Assembly: GCA_949126835.1 (NCBI GenBank)
Contig: OX421497.1
Span: 12,619,132-12,683,131 of the forward strand
Source: Anisus vortex
Taxonomy: Eukaryota > Mollusca > Gastropoda > Planorbidae
DNA length: 64,000 nucleotides
Direction of reading: 5' to 3'
In this document: in pieces, positions 44,701 through 59,300 of the stretch
How positions within the stretch are numbered: position 1 is the stretch's first letter
Layout: every line of letters starts with the position of its first letter
The notes under the pieces: model-generated
Database searches by the model: none
Told to the model about the DNA's origin: nothing
The model's input: the letters and a program-made list of their open reading frames with translations, nothing else
Position numbers and translations under genes: made by a program

Positions 44701-46673
44701 CAGGGTTCCCGCGGCCTCCTGAAATTTCAGGATGTCCTGAAATCCTCCTGAAATTGCAAAAAAGTGCAAAAACTCCTGAAAACCTCCTGAAATTTGAAAA
44801 AATCTCCTGAAATGTCCTGAAAAATTGAGCTGACCCCTATTTTTTCTTTCTCCAACACGACGTGTCCCTAGTTCAACATCCCCACCTCCCGCGTGTTACG
44901 CTTACGGCTTGCTAGGCCAAGCCTATCTCTTCTCGCTTTGTGACGGTAATAATGGTATACAGACAGCTCTTCCTCCTCTTTCGCTCCTTCTCCCACAGTT
45001 TGGTGTCTGCTAGATTAGATGCCTATTTTTGCGAGTAATCTTGAGAATGCCTGACCACGCTACGCGCGGCGCCCACTAGTCTACTTAGGCTCAGCGAACC
45101 GACATATTTTGAACCGACATATTTTGCCGAATTGATTTATTTTGAAATATATTTATATCAAAATACACAGAAACAGGTCTTTTTATTATTTAAAAAGAAA
45201 ATGATGACGTTTAAGACGCTATCTTATATCATATGGTAAAAATTCCAGTATGCCTATTTAGCTAGCCCGACCAGTGGAGTTATTAGCGATGTAGGCCTAG
45301 CCGATTGCCACCGATATCATTATCGACTTTTTAAAGGTGTAGGCCCAATATGGTTTTACTAATTATTATATCGTATGCGTAGGCCTACAATCAATGTGTT
45401 TTTACTATCAATGTGGGAAATGTAAGCAGACGATTTTGGGTCTAGAGTCTAGGTATAGCCTAGCCGGTGTGGCCCTGGGTCTATCAGACTAATAACTAGT
45501 CTAGTCCTAATCTAGAAGTCTAAGTCATTTTATTTACCAATACACGGATCAAATGCACTCAATGCTGAATATATCTAGAAATCATTACAAACAATGTTAA
45601 TGGTAATTAGGTTAGGGCACTTGTGTAGCGCGTCATCAAAACGCGTCATCAAAAAACCGGCGCCGTTCTGTCTAGAAAGCATAGGCAGGCCTACTTCAAA
45701 AGACTTTTTTTGTGTCGACCGACTATAGTGTTACTATAGGGATAGGAACTTGAGTATAGACAGATGAAGAAACAGATACCTAGTTACTTTCCAATATGAC
45801 TTATGACTGTATTGATCGGTTGTTTAACATAAGTGAAGTGATGTGTTTGCCTTTAAAATGCATGATTGAAACCATATTTTAAGGAAAGTTTCCAAATTAG
45901 GGTGATATGTAGTAACTTTTATGCTTAAAAGGTATGCATTTTTTTAGAACTTTTATGTTTAAAAGGAATGCATTTTTGAGAAGCTAAAGGCAGTGTAACC
46001 CCCCCCCCCCCCAAATCAGATCAATGACCCTCCCCCCCCCCCCGAAAAAAATCACTTTGGGCTATTCCCCCTTGCACTATTTGCCCGCTCCCTACCTATA
46101 GCTACCGCAGCTAGGTTTTATTTTTGTAGCAGGATTTTAATAGGCTTAATGATCCTACTGATTGGAAAGAAATCAAATTGTATTATCTACACATGTCCTT
46201 TTAACTTACGGTACCATAGCAGTTTTTTTTATACTTGTAAATTTGTAAGCTTTCTATATACTTTCAATGTAGGCCCATATAAACATGTTCTCTATACTTG
46301 TTAATGTAACACTCTATATGTTATAGATGCCCCTATACAGGATACTATATTTCCATTTTCTGCCTCCCCCCCCCCCTCCTTTTATTTTCATAAATTTCTT
46401 TCATTTGTACTTTTTTAAAAAAATTATAAGTATAAGATTTCTAAAGACAGTTAAAAGGCTCTATATAATGAACATAGCTTAATGGTACATATTTAGCTTT
46501 TCACAGTATAAATGCCCTTAAAAATCTTGTATTTAATTTTATATATATCTGAGTTATTGTTTAGTGATGTAGTGAATTCGGTTTTGCCGCACCTCCTGAA
46601 ATTTTAGATTTTCTCCTGAAAACCTCCTGAAAACCTCCTGAAATTTTGATTTGATTTTGGTGCAGGAACCCTG
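44701..46673. mobile_element. 2-kb non-autonomous TIR element (CCTGAAA-rich ends)
   Basis: Starts CAGGGTTCCCGCGGCC and ends GGTGCAGGAACCCTG. TTTGGG occurs at both borders (44695-44700, 46674-46679); an 8-bp reading shifted by one base fits with one mismatch. Both ends carry many CTCCTGAAA/CCTGAAATTT repeats, as in hAT elements starting CAGGGTTCCC. No coding sequence inside. Confidence 0.8.
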
Positions 46674-46705
46674 TTTGGGCTATGACATCTGTCACTCGTG
46701 TTAAC

Positions 46706-47004
46706 GAGACTCCAATATGTTTCTCTGCGTCGCGGACAGAGCTCGGGGTTGATATTGCCGAAGCTGTAGGGTTTAAATCATTCTTTAAAAAAATATCGAT
46801 CCTGCGCCTCACTCCCCGCTGTTTTCATCGTCGTCTGCAAGGCTTCATAGTGTCATGAGTTTCCCGGTTTGTCTTGACTTGATTATAAGTAGAGATGGAA
46901 CACCCAATTCTCATTGATCTCTTCGGTGAAAGAGTTGTGTGATTGAGTACACAATATGAGTTCTACTTGGAAGAATGCCTGAGACAAGTTGCTAAAAACA
47001 AAAC
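46706..47004. other. Unassigned DNA
   Basis: A short minus-strand frame at 46561-46812 straddles the element end and is not supported. Confidence 0.45.
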
Positions 47005-47120
47005 GGGATCTCAACATTGAACCAGCCACGCAATACCTTAATGCGCTTTCTACACACACAAAAATAATTGGTGAACCCTGATTCACCACCCCGATGGACC
47101 AAAATTATCTAAAAGTGATA
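47005..47120 (+). mobile_element. SINE, strongly diverged
   Basis: ACATTGAACCAGCCACGCAA, TTGGTGAACCCTGATTCACC and GATGGACCAAAATTATC follow the SINE order at low identity. Confidence 0.5.
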
Positions 47121-48807
47121 TTATACTTTCTCCAAAGTTGTGTATTGTCTTACAAATTTGAGTTGCTTTCATGGCCTATTGATTTACTTTATTGCCTTAA
47201 GCTGCGACAAAGTAAGATTCATCCTTTGATCGCATGACTGCTTTGTCTTTATCACAGGGAATCTACTTTTGGTACTGAAGTCTTGAAATATATCGCTCCA
47301 TTCTACGTCACTTTACACTTTACTCGTCACATTGAAGCAAAAGTAAATGTGGATATAATAGCCTTTGTCCCTTTTGTCCTTTGTCCCTGTATCCCCCTGG
47401 TCTTGGAGTTGGGGGAAACGGAGGGGGGGGGGTCCCAAATCAACATATCGCCCATCTCACCCTACACCACCAATTTTTGAACCGCCATCTTTTATGTGTC
47501 GACGCCCAAACTAAATCCTAGAGTTATCGCCTCTTTCTTTCTTCTTTAACACTTCCCACGTTGGACGGAATTGGGGAAGGAGTGTGTTTGTGTGTGGAGG
47601 CCGCGGGGTAAAGGGGGGGGGGTAATTTCCTTCCTTACTTTAATTCTCTCATTCCGTTTCCTTGTTGTTCTATTGATTGGCCATGAGATTTACAACTAAA
47701 CCTGCAAGACTGGCCGTAATTGAGTTGTCCTGGTGATTTCTATCGGAGGCTTTATTTTTTCCCTCCAATTTTCCTTTTCGTTTTCCTACTTTTTTTTTCA
47801 AACTTAGATCTATGTTTTTAATGTTCAAAATGTTATTTTTACATTTTAATATTTAAATTTCGTGCTATCGACATTTAAAGAAAACAAACAAACATACAAA
47901 CACACTCATAAATAAAAAAAACGAGCATTCTGCTGTAATGTTTTTTTTATTTCATATTTTTAGGACACGTGAGGTAATCCGCGCCAGCCATTGGACGATT
48001 ATGCGCATGCGCACAAAACGCGATTTTCTTTTTTTTCTTAAACAATACTCTCGATAACCTTGTGGTTTTTTAAATCTCAGCTGCTTAGCCGTTGTTCTAC
48101 CATGGGAAACAAAAATCCTATGCGGCTAAAATCAATCTTCAGGAAACGATAAGGGTTAATCACTTCCGGGTAATTGGATTTTGCTTTTCTTCTCTCCCTT
48201 GCCTATATAATAACCAAAATACTGTTGGAGGGGGTATATTCGTTCTTATATACAAACTATTATAGATATATAGATATATATCTTTTTATAAACTAATTAT
48301 GCATATACATAAGAGCTTTTCGACGTGAATCAGGTTTTTGAACATCTGTTGTGTGGGTGCAGATCTTTTATATTATATTATTATTTTACTATAAAAAAAA
48401 AAATAATCGAATCACTGTGATGTCTTTTTCTTTATCGACTTATCAGAATGTATCTAAATGGTTTTTACGGCTACACTCTCAAAATACTGTATATATTATA
48501 TAGGCCTAAACTTAAAAGAAGTGTATATAACATGTGCCTACATAGAAGTGCGGTGTGTATATATACAATAAATATTTAGCTTACGTTTGTTAAATTTGTT
48601 AAGTTATAGTTTTCGAGCGCAGTAGTCTTGCGTCAGAATGTAGGTTTGCCAAACTCCGGGTTCTCTGGTAAGAAATAAAAGAAACGACTGTTGTTGTTTT
48701 TTCTCCCCCTATCTTAAACATGTTCGAGTCTAGACAACTCTCTGATTGGTGGTATATGTTATATTATTAGTTATATGGGACTAGTGATTTTTCAGTCGCT
48801 TGTGCGG
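47121..48807. other. Unassigned DNA
   Basis: G-runs at 47420-47432 and 47612-47622; NRF-1 motif at 48002. No exon recognised. Confidence 0.5.
48002..48013 (+). promoter_or_regulatory. Perfect palindromic NRF-1 type motif
   Basis: TGCGCATGCGCA is a full match to YGCGCAYGCGCR. An inverted CCAAT-like CCATTGG lies just upstream in otherwise AT-rich DNA. It sits 1.4 kb before the candidate first exon. Function is inferred from the motif alone. Confidence 0.3.
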
Positions 48808-48895
48808 ACCACACAATCCTCTTGTATGTCGTGGTCCAAGAAACCGCTTTAAACGTCTTCACTAGCCAAAGAAAGACTGATATGGCGTAAAAAAT
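48808..48895 (+). mobile_element. SINE, 5'-truncated, diverged
   Basis: GACCACACAATCCTCTTGTA, TGTCGTGGTCCAAGAAACC and CTTCACTAGCC. Confidence 0.6.
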
Positions 48896-49343
48896 AAATG
48901 GCGTCAGCGTCTAGATCTATAGGCATAAAACATTTCGTTTCTGAGATTTTTCTTGTAAATGTTAATAATTATTTGATTTTTGTTTTATTCCGTTTTCTTA
49001 TATCAGTGAATTTTTCATCTTTTACAAACATGTGTACTTATCTAAACTGACGTTTATCGTTTGCTCATTTCCTTTTCATCAAGGGCAATGGTTGTCCTGT
49101 GGTGTTATGTTATTAATTCGCTGGCTGAATATGAGAATCAGACGAGAAGCACTGATGGAACAATAACCTGGCGTCTTTTTCGCCCTCGCCACTGTGCTCG
49201 CCACTTGCAGTGTTCTAGATTTTTGGAATAAGGCTTCCTGTTATCCATTCAGCTTGATTATGCTGACACAGAGCTACTCGTGAAAACTCTCAAACTCAAA
49301 CCCTCACACCGTTCAGGGAATACCCGCTCAGAACGTTTGCTTG

Positions 49344-49355
49344 TGCGCACGCGCG
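49344..49355 (+). promoter_or_regulatory. NRF-1 type palindromic motif just upstream of the candidate first exon
   Basis: TGCGCACGCGCG matches the NRF-1 consensus YGCGCAYGCGCR at every position and lies 45 bp before the ATG at 49400. A TACGTCA half-CRE follows at 49374-49380. Occupancy is inferred from the motif only. Confidence 0.35.
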
Positions 49356-49399
49356 GTGTGTGTGTGTGTGTGCTACGTCACCAGTTATGTGCCTTCACC

Positions 49400-49465
49400 A
49401 TGACGACCAACAACGCTTGTTTCCACCGGTTGTCAATACTCATGGTGTTTGCTGCCTTGTATGCG
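49400..49465 (+). CDS. Candidate first coding exon encoding a signal peptide
   Basis: An ATG in a strong context (CACCATGA) opens a 22-codon segment that stops exactly at a GTAAGT donor (49466-49471). The peptide has a short polar start with a His-Arg pair at residues 9-10, then a hydrophobic run LSILMVFAALYA, which is the layout of a secretory signal peptide. The exon ends in phase 0, which is compatible with the phase-0 start of the lectin exon 12.5 kb downstream on the same strand. A first exon of this kind is what an adhesion-GPCR or secreted lectin gene would need. Two things weaken the call. An out-of-frame ATG lies 14 bp upstream at 49386. The exon for the first half of the lectin domain was not found in between. 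It may belong to another gene or be chance. Confidence 0.4.
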
Positions 49466-49471
49466 GTAAGT

Positions 49472-50469
49472 ACATTAACGTATCAGCTTTCTCCCCCCCC
49501 CCCCCCAACCCCATCTCAGCATTAAACCCCCTCCAGCTTCCGCCACTGATGTAAATTAGCACAATCAAACAATCAATAAGCAGAGTCTATGCATATACTA
49601 TCGATGTTTTGTTTTGTGATGTTTCTTGTTGCTAGTTTATCACAAACATACAAACAAACATACAAACATACCAGGCTTAATGAACATTACGAGAACATTT
49701 CTTAGCTTCCCATCCCGCGTGGTGTACAAGCCTGCACGTGCGTTTAATGCCAAAAACAAAACCCTCCTCACCCCTCTGCGACATACCCCCCCCTCTGAAT
49801 ATGCTTTTTTTTAAAGCAACTTTCACCTCTTTATAAAACAGAATCATTTTGCTATTGCGTAGATTTCTATGTAGTCTGAAATGTCCACACAAACACCCAC
49901 ACAATAATTCACTTAATAATCATTCATAGATGGATGAACAAATACTCCAATGTTTAAAGATAAAAATTGTTGGTCGGATAACTCAAGTTCATCACTGGCG
50001 CAAGCAATAATTAAATGAGTGGGTCTTGCTTTCGCACTAACCACTTCATAAGGGTCATACATAAATGACGTCATGAGATTTGTTCCACTTCCCCCACCCC
50101 CCACTGTTATAAGTGGTCCGAAAATGTCAAAGCCCTCTTTCCAATACAAAGCCCTGCACTCCCTTCCTAACGTCATACATCCTCACAATTCTCTTACCTG
50201 TCTATACCTCCCATTTGCGCGTAAACATTTATGGACGTTCCGTAGCTAAAGTCTCTATAGTCATGAAGTATAGGTCTATATAGACTATTTGCATGCATAT
50301 CATTTGTAGTGGCCAAACTGTGCATTTATAGTGGTCATAGTGAACATTGTAGTGACTAAACTGCATTGTAGTGGCCACACTACATCATCGTGTCCAGATG
50401 AACCTATTCCTGTATCCGCCTCAGTGAGCTTTTGGGAGTGTAATAAAAGAAGCCAAGCTGAGTCTATAT
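49472..50469. other. Presumed intron or intergenic DNA
   Basis: Poly-C at 49493-49505; GTAGTGGCCA-type repeats at 50305-50395. No SUEL first-half exon seen. Confidence 0.45.
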
Positions 50470-50525
50470 AATGACTTCTGTGGCCATTGCATGCGAGGAG
50501 ATTGTATCGCCAGCACTAATTCCAG
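50470..50525 (-). mobile_element. SINE scrap next to a full copy
   Basis: TTCTGTGGCCATTGCATGCG and GATTGTATCGCCAGCAC. Confidence 0.6.
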
Positions 50526-50536
50526 CACATGCACTC

Positions 50537-50770
50537 ATAAAGTATCCCGTCTCGGACAAATTGATCCAAAATACCGGTGAAGCAGCGTTCACCTGTTTCG
50601 GTTGCCACGGCATACTAGGGGGATTGTGTGGCCAGCACTTCACCCATCAGAGCTGAGATAGTTTCAGGGACACCCTCCAGACCCGGGGTCAAATCCTAGC
50701 CCTCAGGGTTCGAACCCAGGATCATCGTTACGCCAGCTGAACGCGCTGCCTGCTCGGCCACCTCGTCCCC
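50537..50770 (-). mobile_element. Near-full-length SINE
   Basis: AAAGTATCCCGTCTCGGAC, TGCCACGGCATACTAGGGG, CATCAGAGCTGAG, CCTCCAGACCCGG, inverse B box GGGTTCGAACCC at 50705, then the head to 50770. ACATGCAC near both ends is a possible short TSD. Confidence 0.88.
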
Positions 50771-52762
<1,992 letters not shown>

Positions 52763-52853
52763 GTCGATCAATATTTAAGTTTTTTTTGTTATAATTGGTC
52801 TTATAAACGAAACGTCTTTATAAGCATTCATGATTTATAATGTCCTCTCTTTC

Positions 52854-52888
<35 letters not shown>

Positions 52889-53689
52889 GATTATAACATC
52901 TTTTACAATGTATGTCCGTAACTATGCTATGACTATGTATGTGTATCCATCTATACTGTATAAGTTGTTTTACATAATATAGTGCTCCCATTTTCTTAGC
53001 CGCACCTTTTTACCCTGTATGTCCTTTTCACTATGTCTCTCTCCCACCCTCTCTGTCTGTCTCTCTCTCTCTCTCCCTCTCTCTCTCTCTCTCTGTAAGC
53101 TATACATAAATATTTTCTTTCAGGTTCTACATTAAAAAAAAAACAACTTTTGTTACATTCCGAACTATTAGAAACTAAATGTCCGACGTGCGAATAGCCG
53201 CGAGTTAAATGTCACCAAATAGTCTAATATAGGATGGAAATAAAAGTCCCATATTATATATTCATCACGGCGAGGGCTGACAAATCTGGCCACCCTATTG
53301 ACATTGTCTAAACGAAAAACAACATTCTATTTCCGTTCATACAACAATAACATCTTCTTTTTACACAAAAATACGGTTCAATGTCCGGAGGTCTAGACGT
53401 TGGAGGCTATTCTGGTCTGGGTCCTAGGTTATTGTTATTGTATTTCTCTAGTTTCTGACAGAGAACAATGACTTCTGTCATGCCAGAGACGAAAATAGTT
53501 AATGCCAGATTAGTCTCGAATATTCGTCTTCTCCGTTTAAGTGGAATGATGATGTCACGTGAGATGAAAAGACCGTCTGGGTAGGGATTGTCTTAGTGTG
53601 ACTTCAGGTTGACTTTTTGGAAACATCGACTATAAGATTTCACGAAACAAACTAATACTATTTCTCTTTGATAGCTCTTTACTAGTTTT

Positions 53690-53880
53690 ATCTTATCTTA
53701 ACTTATACATTATAGACGCTCCTTCTATAAAGAAGATTATTGCGTCCTACGCACATCCGTGGTTTGAGTCTAGTCCTGCATTTCTATTAGTGTTTTAAAT
53801 TATGCTAAGCTACTGGTTTTCCAGGTTTGTTCAGGCAACCCATTCCATACCCGAATGCCACTCGGAAAGAAATAGTACCA
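53690..53880 (-). repeat. R2 retroposon copy, long
   Basis: TTATCTTAACTTATACATTA, AAGATTATTGCGTCCTACGC, TACTGGTTTTCCAGGTTTG and AATGCCACTCGGAAAGAAA. Confidence 0.7.
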
Positions 53881-55125
53881 TAATCCAAAAGAGCATAATA
53901 GCAAAACACTGCTGTTTTTTGTTTTACCAAGAGGATCTATGTTATTTTAGTCTGTTAACTTCAGTTTTATAGATTAGGCCTAGTGGTTCATAAATCTTAG
54001 TTGTTTTTTATTCGACATTTTTCATAGTTTCGTTGTTGATTCGTTTACATGCGGGGCTATTTCCTGTTTTAATAATTTCAATGTGCTGCTTATTTTTTAA
54101 GTTTATGTCTTCCGTTCCCCCGGCCAACCCAAACATATAAAAAATTTATATATAAAAAAACGTAACTTATAGATTTATATACATAGGCCCTGGTTAAATA
54201 AACATAATTATTTTCTATCAAAAAGAATACATATAGCTGATATAAACCTCATATAAACCGTGTTAGTTTTATATAATTACCATACACAAGTTCTCTCTCT
54301 CTCTCCTTCTCTCTCTCTCTCTCTATCTTTCTATCTCCGTTCCTATCCTCTCTCTCTCTTTCGCTCTCTCCTCCTATCCTCTTTCTATCCCATTTCCCTC
54401 TTTTACGCTTCTCTGTTTCTATCTCCTTCACTCTTCTCTCACTCATTCTCTTTCCCCTCTTCTCTCTCTCTCTCTCTCTACCTATCTCTTTCTCCGCACA
54501 CACACATTCTATTATATATCTTGATTATTGAAATGTCTGTCAGTTTTCATCTAAAAAAATTTTAAGACACGTATTTTCTGGAAAAGAAAACAAACAAATC
54601 ACCACAGAACGTTTCAAAATACACATTCGTCCTTTAAATTTAATGTTGAATCAATAACCTTCCCTTTACCTTGGCGATTAGATAAATTAGGCCTACAAAA
54701 AAGTTATCCCAGTAAACATCAATTTTCTCTAATTTAACCAACTCGCTTTATAACGAATGTGATTTCTTTTTTTTTAATACTTTATTTCTTAATCGATCGA
54801 CAAGATGAATTTATAAACTCACAAGAGCTGAATCAGGGGAAATTAATTGTGACTGGGCGGAGTAATTTCCCTTGTTCAGTATTAAAGAGATTTCTGTCTA
54901 AGTGGAAGGAATCTGACGAAGACGTCGCTAATATAAAAGAAAGATTTAAAAGGATACTATAAAGGGCTTGATAGTTGATGTAAACGGTATTATAAATAGG
55001 TTTACATAATGGGAAGAAATAAAAGTCAGGGGATACGGTCTACTCCCGTGTTGCATCGGCCCGGCAGTGCCTCTTGGAGCTATTTTTTTCTCAAGCATGA
55101 GAAATAATAAATATAATAACAGAAG
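53881..55125. other. Presumed intron, with CT tracts
   Basis: CT-rich 54293-54480. The 67-codon frame at 54759-54962 has balanced composition but no family match and no clear splice sites, so it is left unassigned. Confidence 0.45.
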
Positions 55126-55172
55126 CAATAATCTTCCTTTTAGAATACGCGTCTGTAATGTATAAGATAAGT
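55126..55172 (+). repeat. R2 retroposon tail
   Basis: GCAATAATCTTCCTTTTAG, CGCGTCTGTAATGTATAAG. Confidence 0.6.
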
Positions 55173-55949
55173 TCGCTCTTGATAGGTTGAAATGTTCTAG
55201 CAGTATATAAAAGAATCAGTCATATCAGCCAGATTTTTAAGAAGCTGGTGAATAACTGCACGATGAACACAATTCTTCTTCTTGCAAATCATAATGCGTG
55301 TCAATTATTCATATTCATGTTATAATAAAATTTTTAACATTCTGATGAATTGTAAGCCTAAAATCTATCCATATATATATATATATATATATATACTTTT
55401 TATAAACTGTTATAAACTGATAATTAACATATTAAAAGCTCTTGATTTTTGTCAATCATTAATTCTTTGCAAGTATCTGACCCATGTCCAGTGTGACAGT
55501 CCAGCCCACCAAGGACAGGAATTACCCAGCCCCTGAAATTAAGAGATCTGTAAAGGGGTTGATTTAAATAAACGATTTGAAGGGTCTTGTATGAAGGGGT
55601 CACAGAATCAGAAGAAGGAGAAAGTCTTATTACAATTACAATGCTCAGCAAACGTTGTGTAAAGAAATTATTTATTTATACATTGGGCGATTTTAAACTT
55701 TGTAGTTTGCCCCAGACAGCATTGTTTTCACTTTACGTTGCGAAAGATAAGCGTGGCCTACACAAAGTCCCTAAAGTCTTACTCTATCACAGAATATAAA
55801 TATACTCCTATATTCTATACTTATCATGTGCTCTATACGTCATATCCTTCGACTTGCTTTACTAAAACTAAATGAATATTGGTGTCCTGAAAGAATTTTC
55901 CGGAATTCCAACACTACGTCTAAAGTGTGATTTTCAATTTTACGCATGG

Positions 55950-56345
55950 AACTACTTTGAAGACATTGGCAATAATTTAAGACATATCTCCAAATTTAAG
56001 ACATGGCTATAATTTAAAGACATTGCTCTATGCTTAAGACATTAGATATAAGATAAGATTACTTTATTGGTCCAAATAAATGGAAATTTGACTTGATTAC
56101 ATTAGTTCCGTCTTTTTCTGCATACCGGTACATAATACAATATTAGAGAACCATTTGTACTCAAACACAATAGACATTCGCGCACACTATTATACCCTTT
56201 ATCATAGCCTACAAGAATTTTAAGAAAAAGTATCATTTAGGAGTCAGCTATTGTATGTCCTGGCTGACTGGTGATTCCTTTGAAAGATTCTCACTGATAT
56301 TTAAGACATGGCTTTGAAATGTTTTAAGACATTTTAATCGCTGAG
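55950..56345. repeat. Degenerate TTTAAGACAT repeats with a retroposon 3' end inside
   Basis: TTTAAGACAT-centred units (~22 bp) run 55950-56045 and resume at 56290-56345. Between them AGATAAGATTACTTTATTGG, TCCAAATAAATGGAAATTT is, on the minus strand, a CR1/L2-like 3' end with an ATCTT-type tail. Confidence 0.5.
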
Positions 56346-59300
56346 TGGCTACAATAAAAGTGTCTTCCTTGTTTGTTTGTCTTGTTTAGTTTTTTACCAT
56401 TTATGGTCTAATTTAGAATGAATGTCTTCTACTTCTAATTTGAGTGCGGTGGCCGTATTAACCAGAGAAATATTCAATCAATGGGGAAAGTGTTTTTAGA
56501 AGATTGTGAGAGGCAGTCGATCAATGAACTGACTTTTTTCTTGTTTTCTTTTTTGGTTCTTTGTTTTTAGCTGATTGGAGGCCTGGAAACTATGGATGCC
56601 ACCCACATCTATGTTTTTCAACATAGATCTAGCACTAATGTTGCTGCTGGTCTTTGTCCATGTTTCTATCATTGTGTGTACACACTAAGTGTAATTTTGT
56701 TTTGTCATTTTCAGCCCTTGTTTCTCTCTTCTTCTTCCTCTTCTTCTATCTCTCCCCCTCTCTCTCTCAATTTTCTTTCTTTTTTTATTCCTACATATAT
56801 TTTCGATCATTTATTTAAAAAGTATTAGATCTACCTTAAGTAAATCTATGTTAAAATCTCATGAAAATATGGAATGTAAAATCTACCATTTGTAACATAT
56901 TTGTTAAACTTTTAAATAATAATTAAAAAAAATTAATCCTAGAAATGTGTTTAGAAAGGAAAAGAGAAAAGGTTTATAGACCCGGATGTAAGGGGGGGGG
57001 AGGGTTGAACATGCTTTTAAAAGATTTATATGATATAAAAAGGTAATAATATGTCTTGTTGTTTTTTTCTATGTTTATTTCCAGTCTTAAAATCTGATGT
57101 GGAAACTAGTCTAATCATCCTGGCCGCCCGCTCGAATCCGTTGATTACTGTCAAATCTGGCCCCGTAATGATCTAAGCAACTCCCTCCCGCCTCCCCCCC
57201 CCTTTCCACCCCAACAACAACAGAAAAAGATAAAAATCGATCTCACAAGAAAATATCTATATTGGAAATAATTTTTCTTTTTTTTTAAAGATTTGTTAAA
57301 AGAAAACTGACCTTTATTTTATGTAGTAGTGGAGACGTGTTTTTCTAGTTAATTAACTCCCTTTGATTTACTCCAGCTATATATAGAAACTACACTTTTA
57401 TGACCGAATCGTTAATGAACAGAAGAGAAAAGTTTAAGTGGATGTTTAAGAGGAGCCATGGCACTGTTGATTTATGGGTTGATAATCCAGTGTGTTATGT
57501 TGGGATTAGGTTACACGGTGTCTTTAAACATGGAAGGAAAAACAAATGTTTGTTTTTTTAATATTTGCGAGATATTTATTACATTATGACTGGAGTAACT
57601 ATATACTAAATTATGACTGGGGTAACTATATACTAAATGCCCGTGTATGATTTGGATAGAGAGAGAGAGAGAGAAAAAGGGGGAGAGAGACGTTTTGAGA
57701 AAGAAAGAATGAAGAGAGTTGATGCGATGGAAGAGAAAAAATGGAAGAAGAAAGATGAAAGTGAGAGAAAGGTGGAGACCAGTGCTTGAGAAAGTAAGAA
57801 GTGCAAGTAGTAAGAGATAGAGAAATAGGGGAGAGAAAAGAACGGAGAAAGAAAAACAATAGGAGATAGAATAGAGAAGGAAAAAGAGAGAGAGAGAGAG
57901 GGGTGGAGAGGTCGGAAAAGAGAGATAGAGGTGGAGAGAAAGAGAGAGATGAGGACAGAGAGAGGTGGGCTATTGGGGAGGAAGGTGCTGGATAAATCTA
58001 CACTATTATACATTAAGTTTAGCCTTATGTTTAGCTACAGATGTATTACAATAAATCTGAAGTATCCAATTAAAAAAAAACCTCGCTTTCGACCATCAAT
58101 CTTCAGGTAAATCAAAAACCTGTTTCCGGTGTAAGAAGTATCCTTTTAGAGAGTTTTTTTTTTAATACAAAGAAGTTTACACTTTCAAAACTTCAAAAAC
58201 TCCCATTCTATGAAAAGGAAAGTATAAGCTAATTACAATTACATATATACAAAAACAATACCAAATTAAGATATTAATTTGGAGAAAACGTCGAAACCAT
58301 TGGGATAATTTATAAAACTATTGCTCAACTCCTATTACCGTGTCTTGCGCAAGCTTTCCAATAACAAAAAAATGTCTAAAAATAAAAATACACACCAGAT
58401 TTTCGCCCTAAAAAATACCCAGACATAACCCATATGCTTCTTTTGGGCATCTGGTCTTTTTTTTATAACCCTGCACAGGTCTTAGATGTGCTGGCGCCAT
58501 TTTTATATTTGTTATTTCCTTGATATATTTCCCACGTAGGCTACATAAAAAAAGTTTTAACGTTCTCATCAGTCTATACATTTGCTTACTTTACGAAAAT
58601 GTATGCATTATCGTTTGTTTTTGTTTTGGTCAAAACTTTTGAATGCGCAGAAAAATTATTCTCTTCATTAGTTCCTCTAGGGAAAAAAAATCACAAAAAA
58701 AAACGAACTTGATACAAAGGATTTTAAAAATACCCACGATAAAAGTGTTTGGCGTTTGGGAAGCTGAAAACTGGACAGTATGTGTTGTCATGCACAGCAA
58801 GTCTACATACCAAATTTCAGCTCGATGGGATGATGGGAAGTGGGTAAACCAGCTTTCTGAAGATTTTGCCACCTAGCCATAAACAAAAAAGTTAACATAA
58901 AGGATTGAACAATGATCATTCGTCATTCCAACCCAGATTTACCAAAAAACAGCAACATAGACAAATGCTTAAAAATCCGTATATTTTGACAAAATATACA
59001 CAGGAAACTACTTGAGCAACTAAGTCTGTTCTTCTCCTTGTAAATCGCGGACCCCCCCTCCATATTTCTGCGTCTGTTTTTGTATCATAACTATTCATAT
59101 CCCAAATTTGAAAGTCTCCTGAAAGACAAATAAGACCATGACCTATATTATTGCGGTACCGTGTCATTTTCTCGTACAGATTCCATAGTTCAATAATAGA
59201 CATTGCCAAATGACTTGTACTGACTTTCGCTCACTAGCTATGTATCAAATCTGTGTTTTTTTATCCTCCCCACCTTTTCCACACCCTGGCCCTGTGGGAC

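Noticed and set aside
50220..50270. VNIYGRS as a lectin YGR motif
   Set aside because: No preceding CEG segment, no downstream cysteines and no splice sites.
50471..50656. ACEE-like peptide as the missing first half of the SUEL lectin
   Set aside because: The sequence is SINE-derived and lacks the cysteine and YGR pattern.
54759..54962. 67-codon frame with KWKESDEDVANIKERFKRIL
   Set aside because: Plausible composition but no known domain and no convincing splice sites; left unassigned.
58643..58876. 77-codon frame ending WVNQLSEDFAT
   Set aside because: Reads like protein but I recognise no family. The CCAAATTTCAGCTCGATGGG string it contains recalls dispersed repeats; not supportable as a gene.
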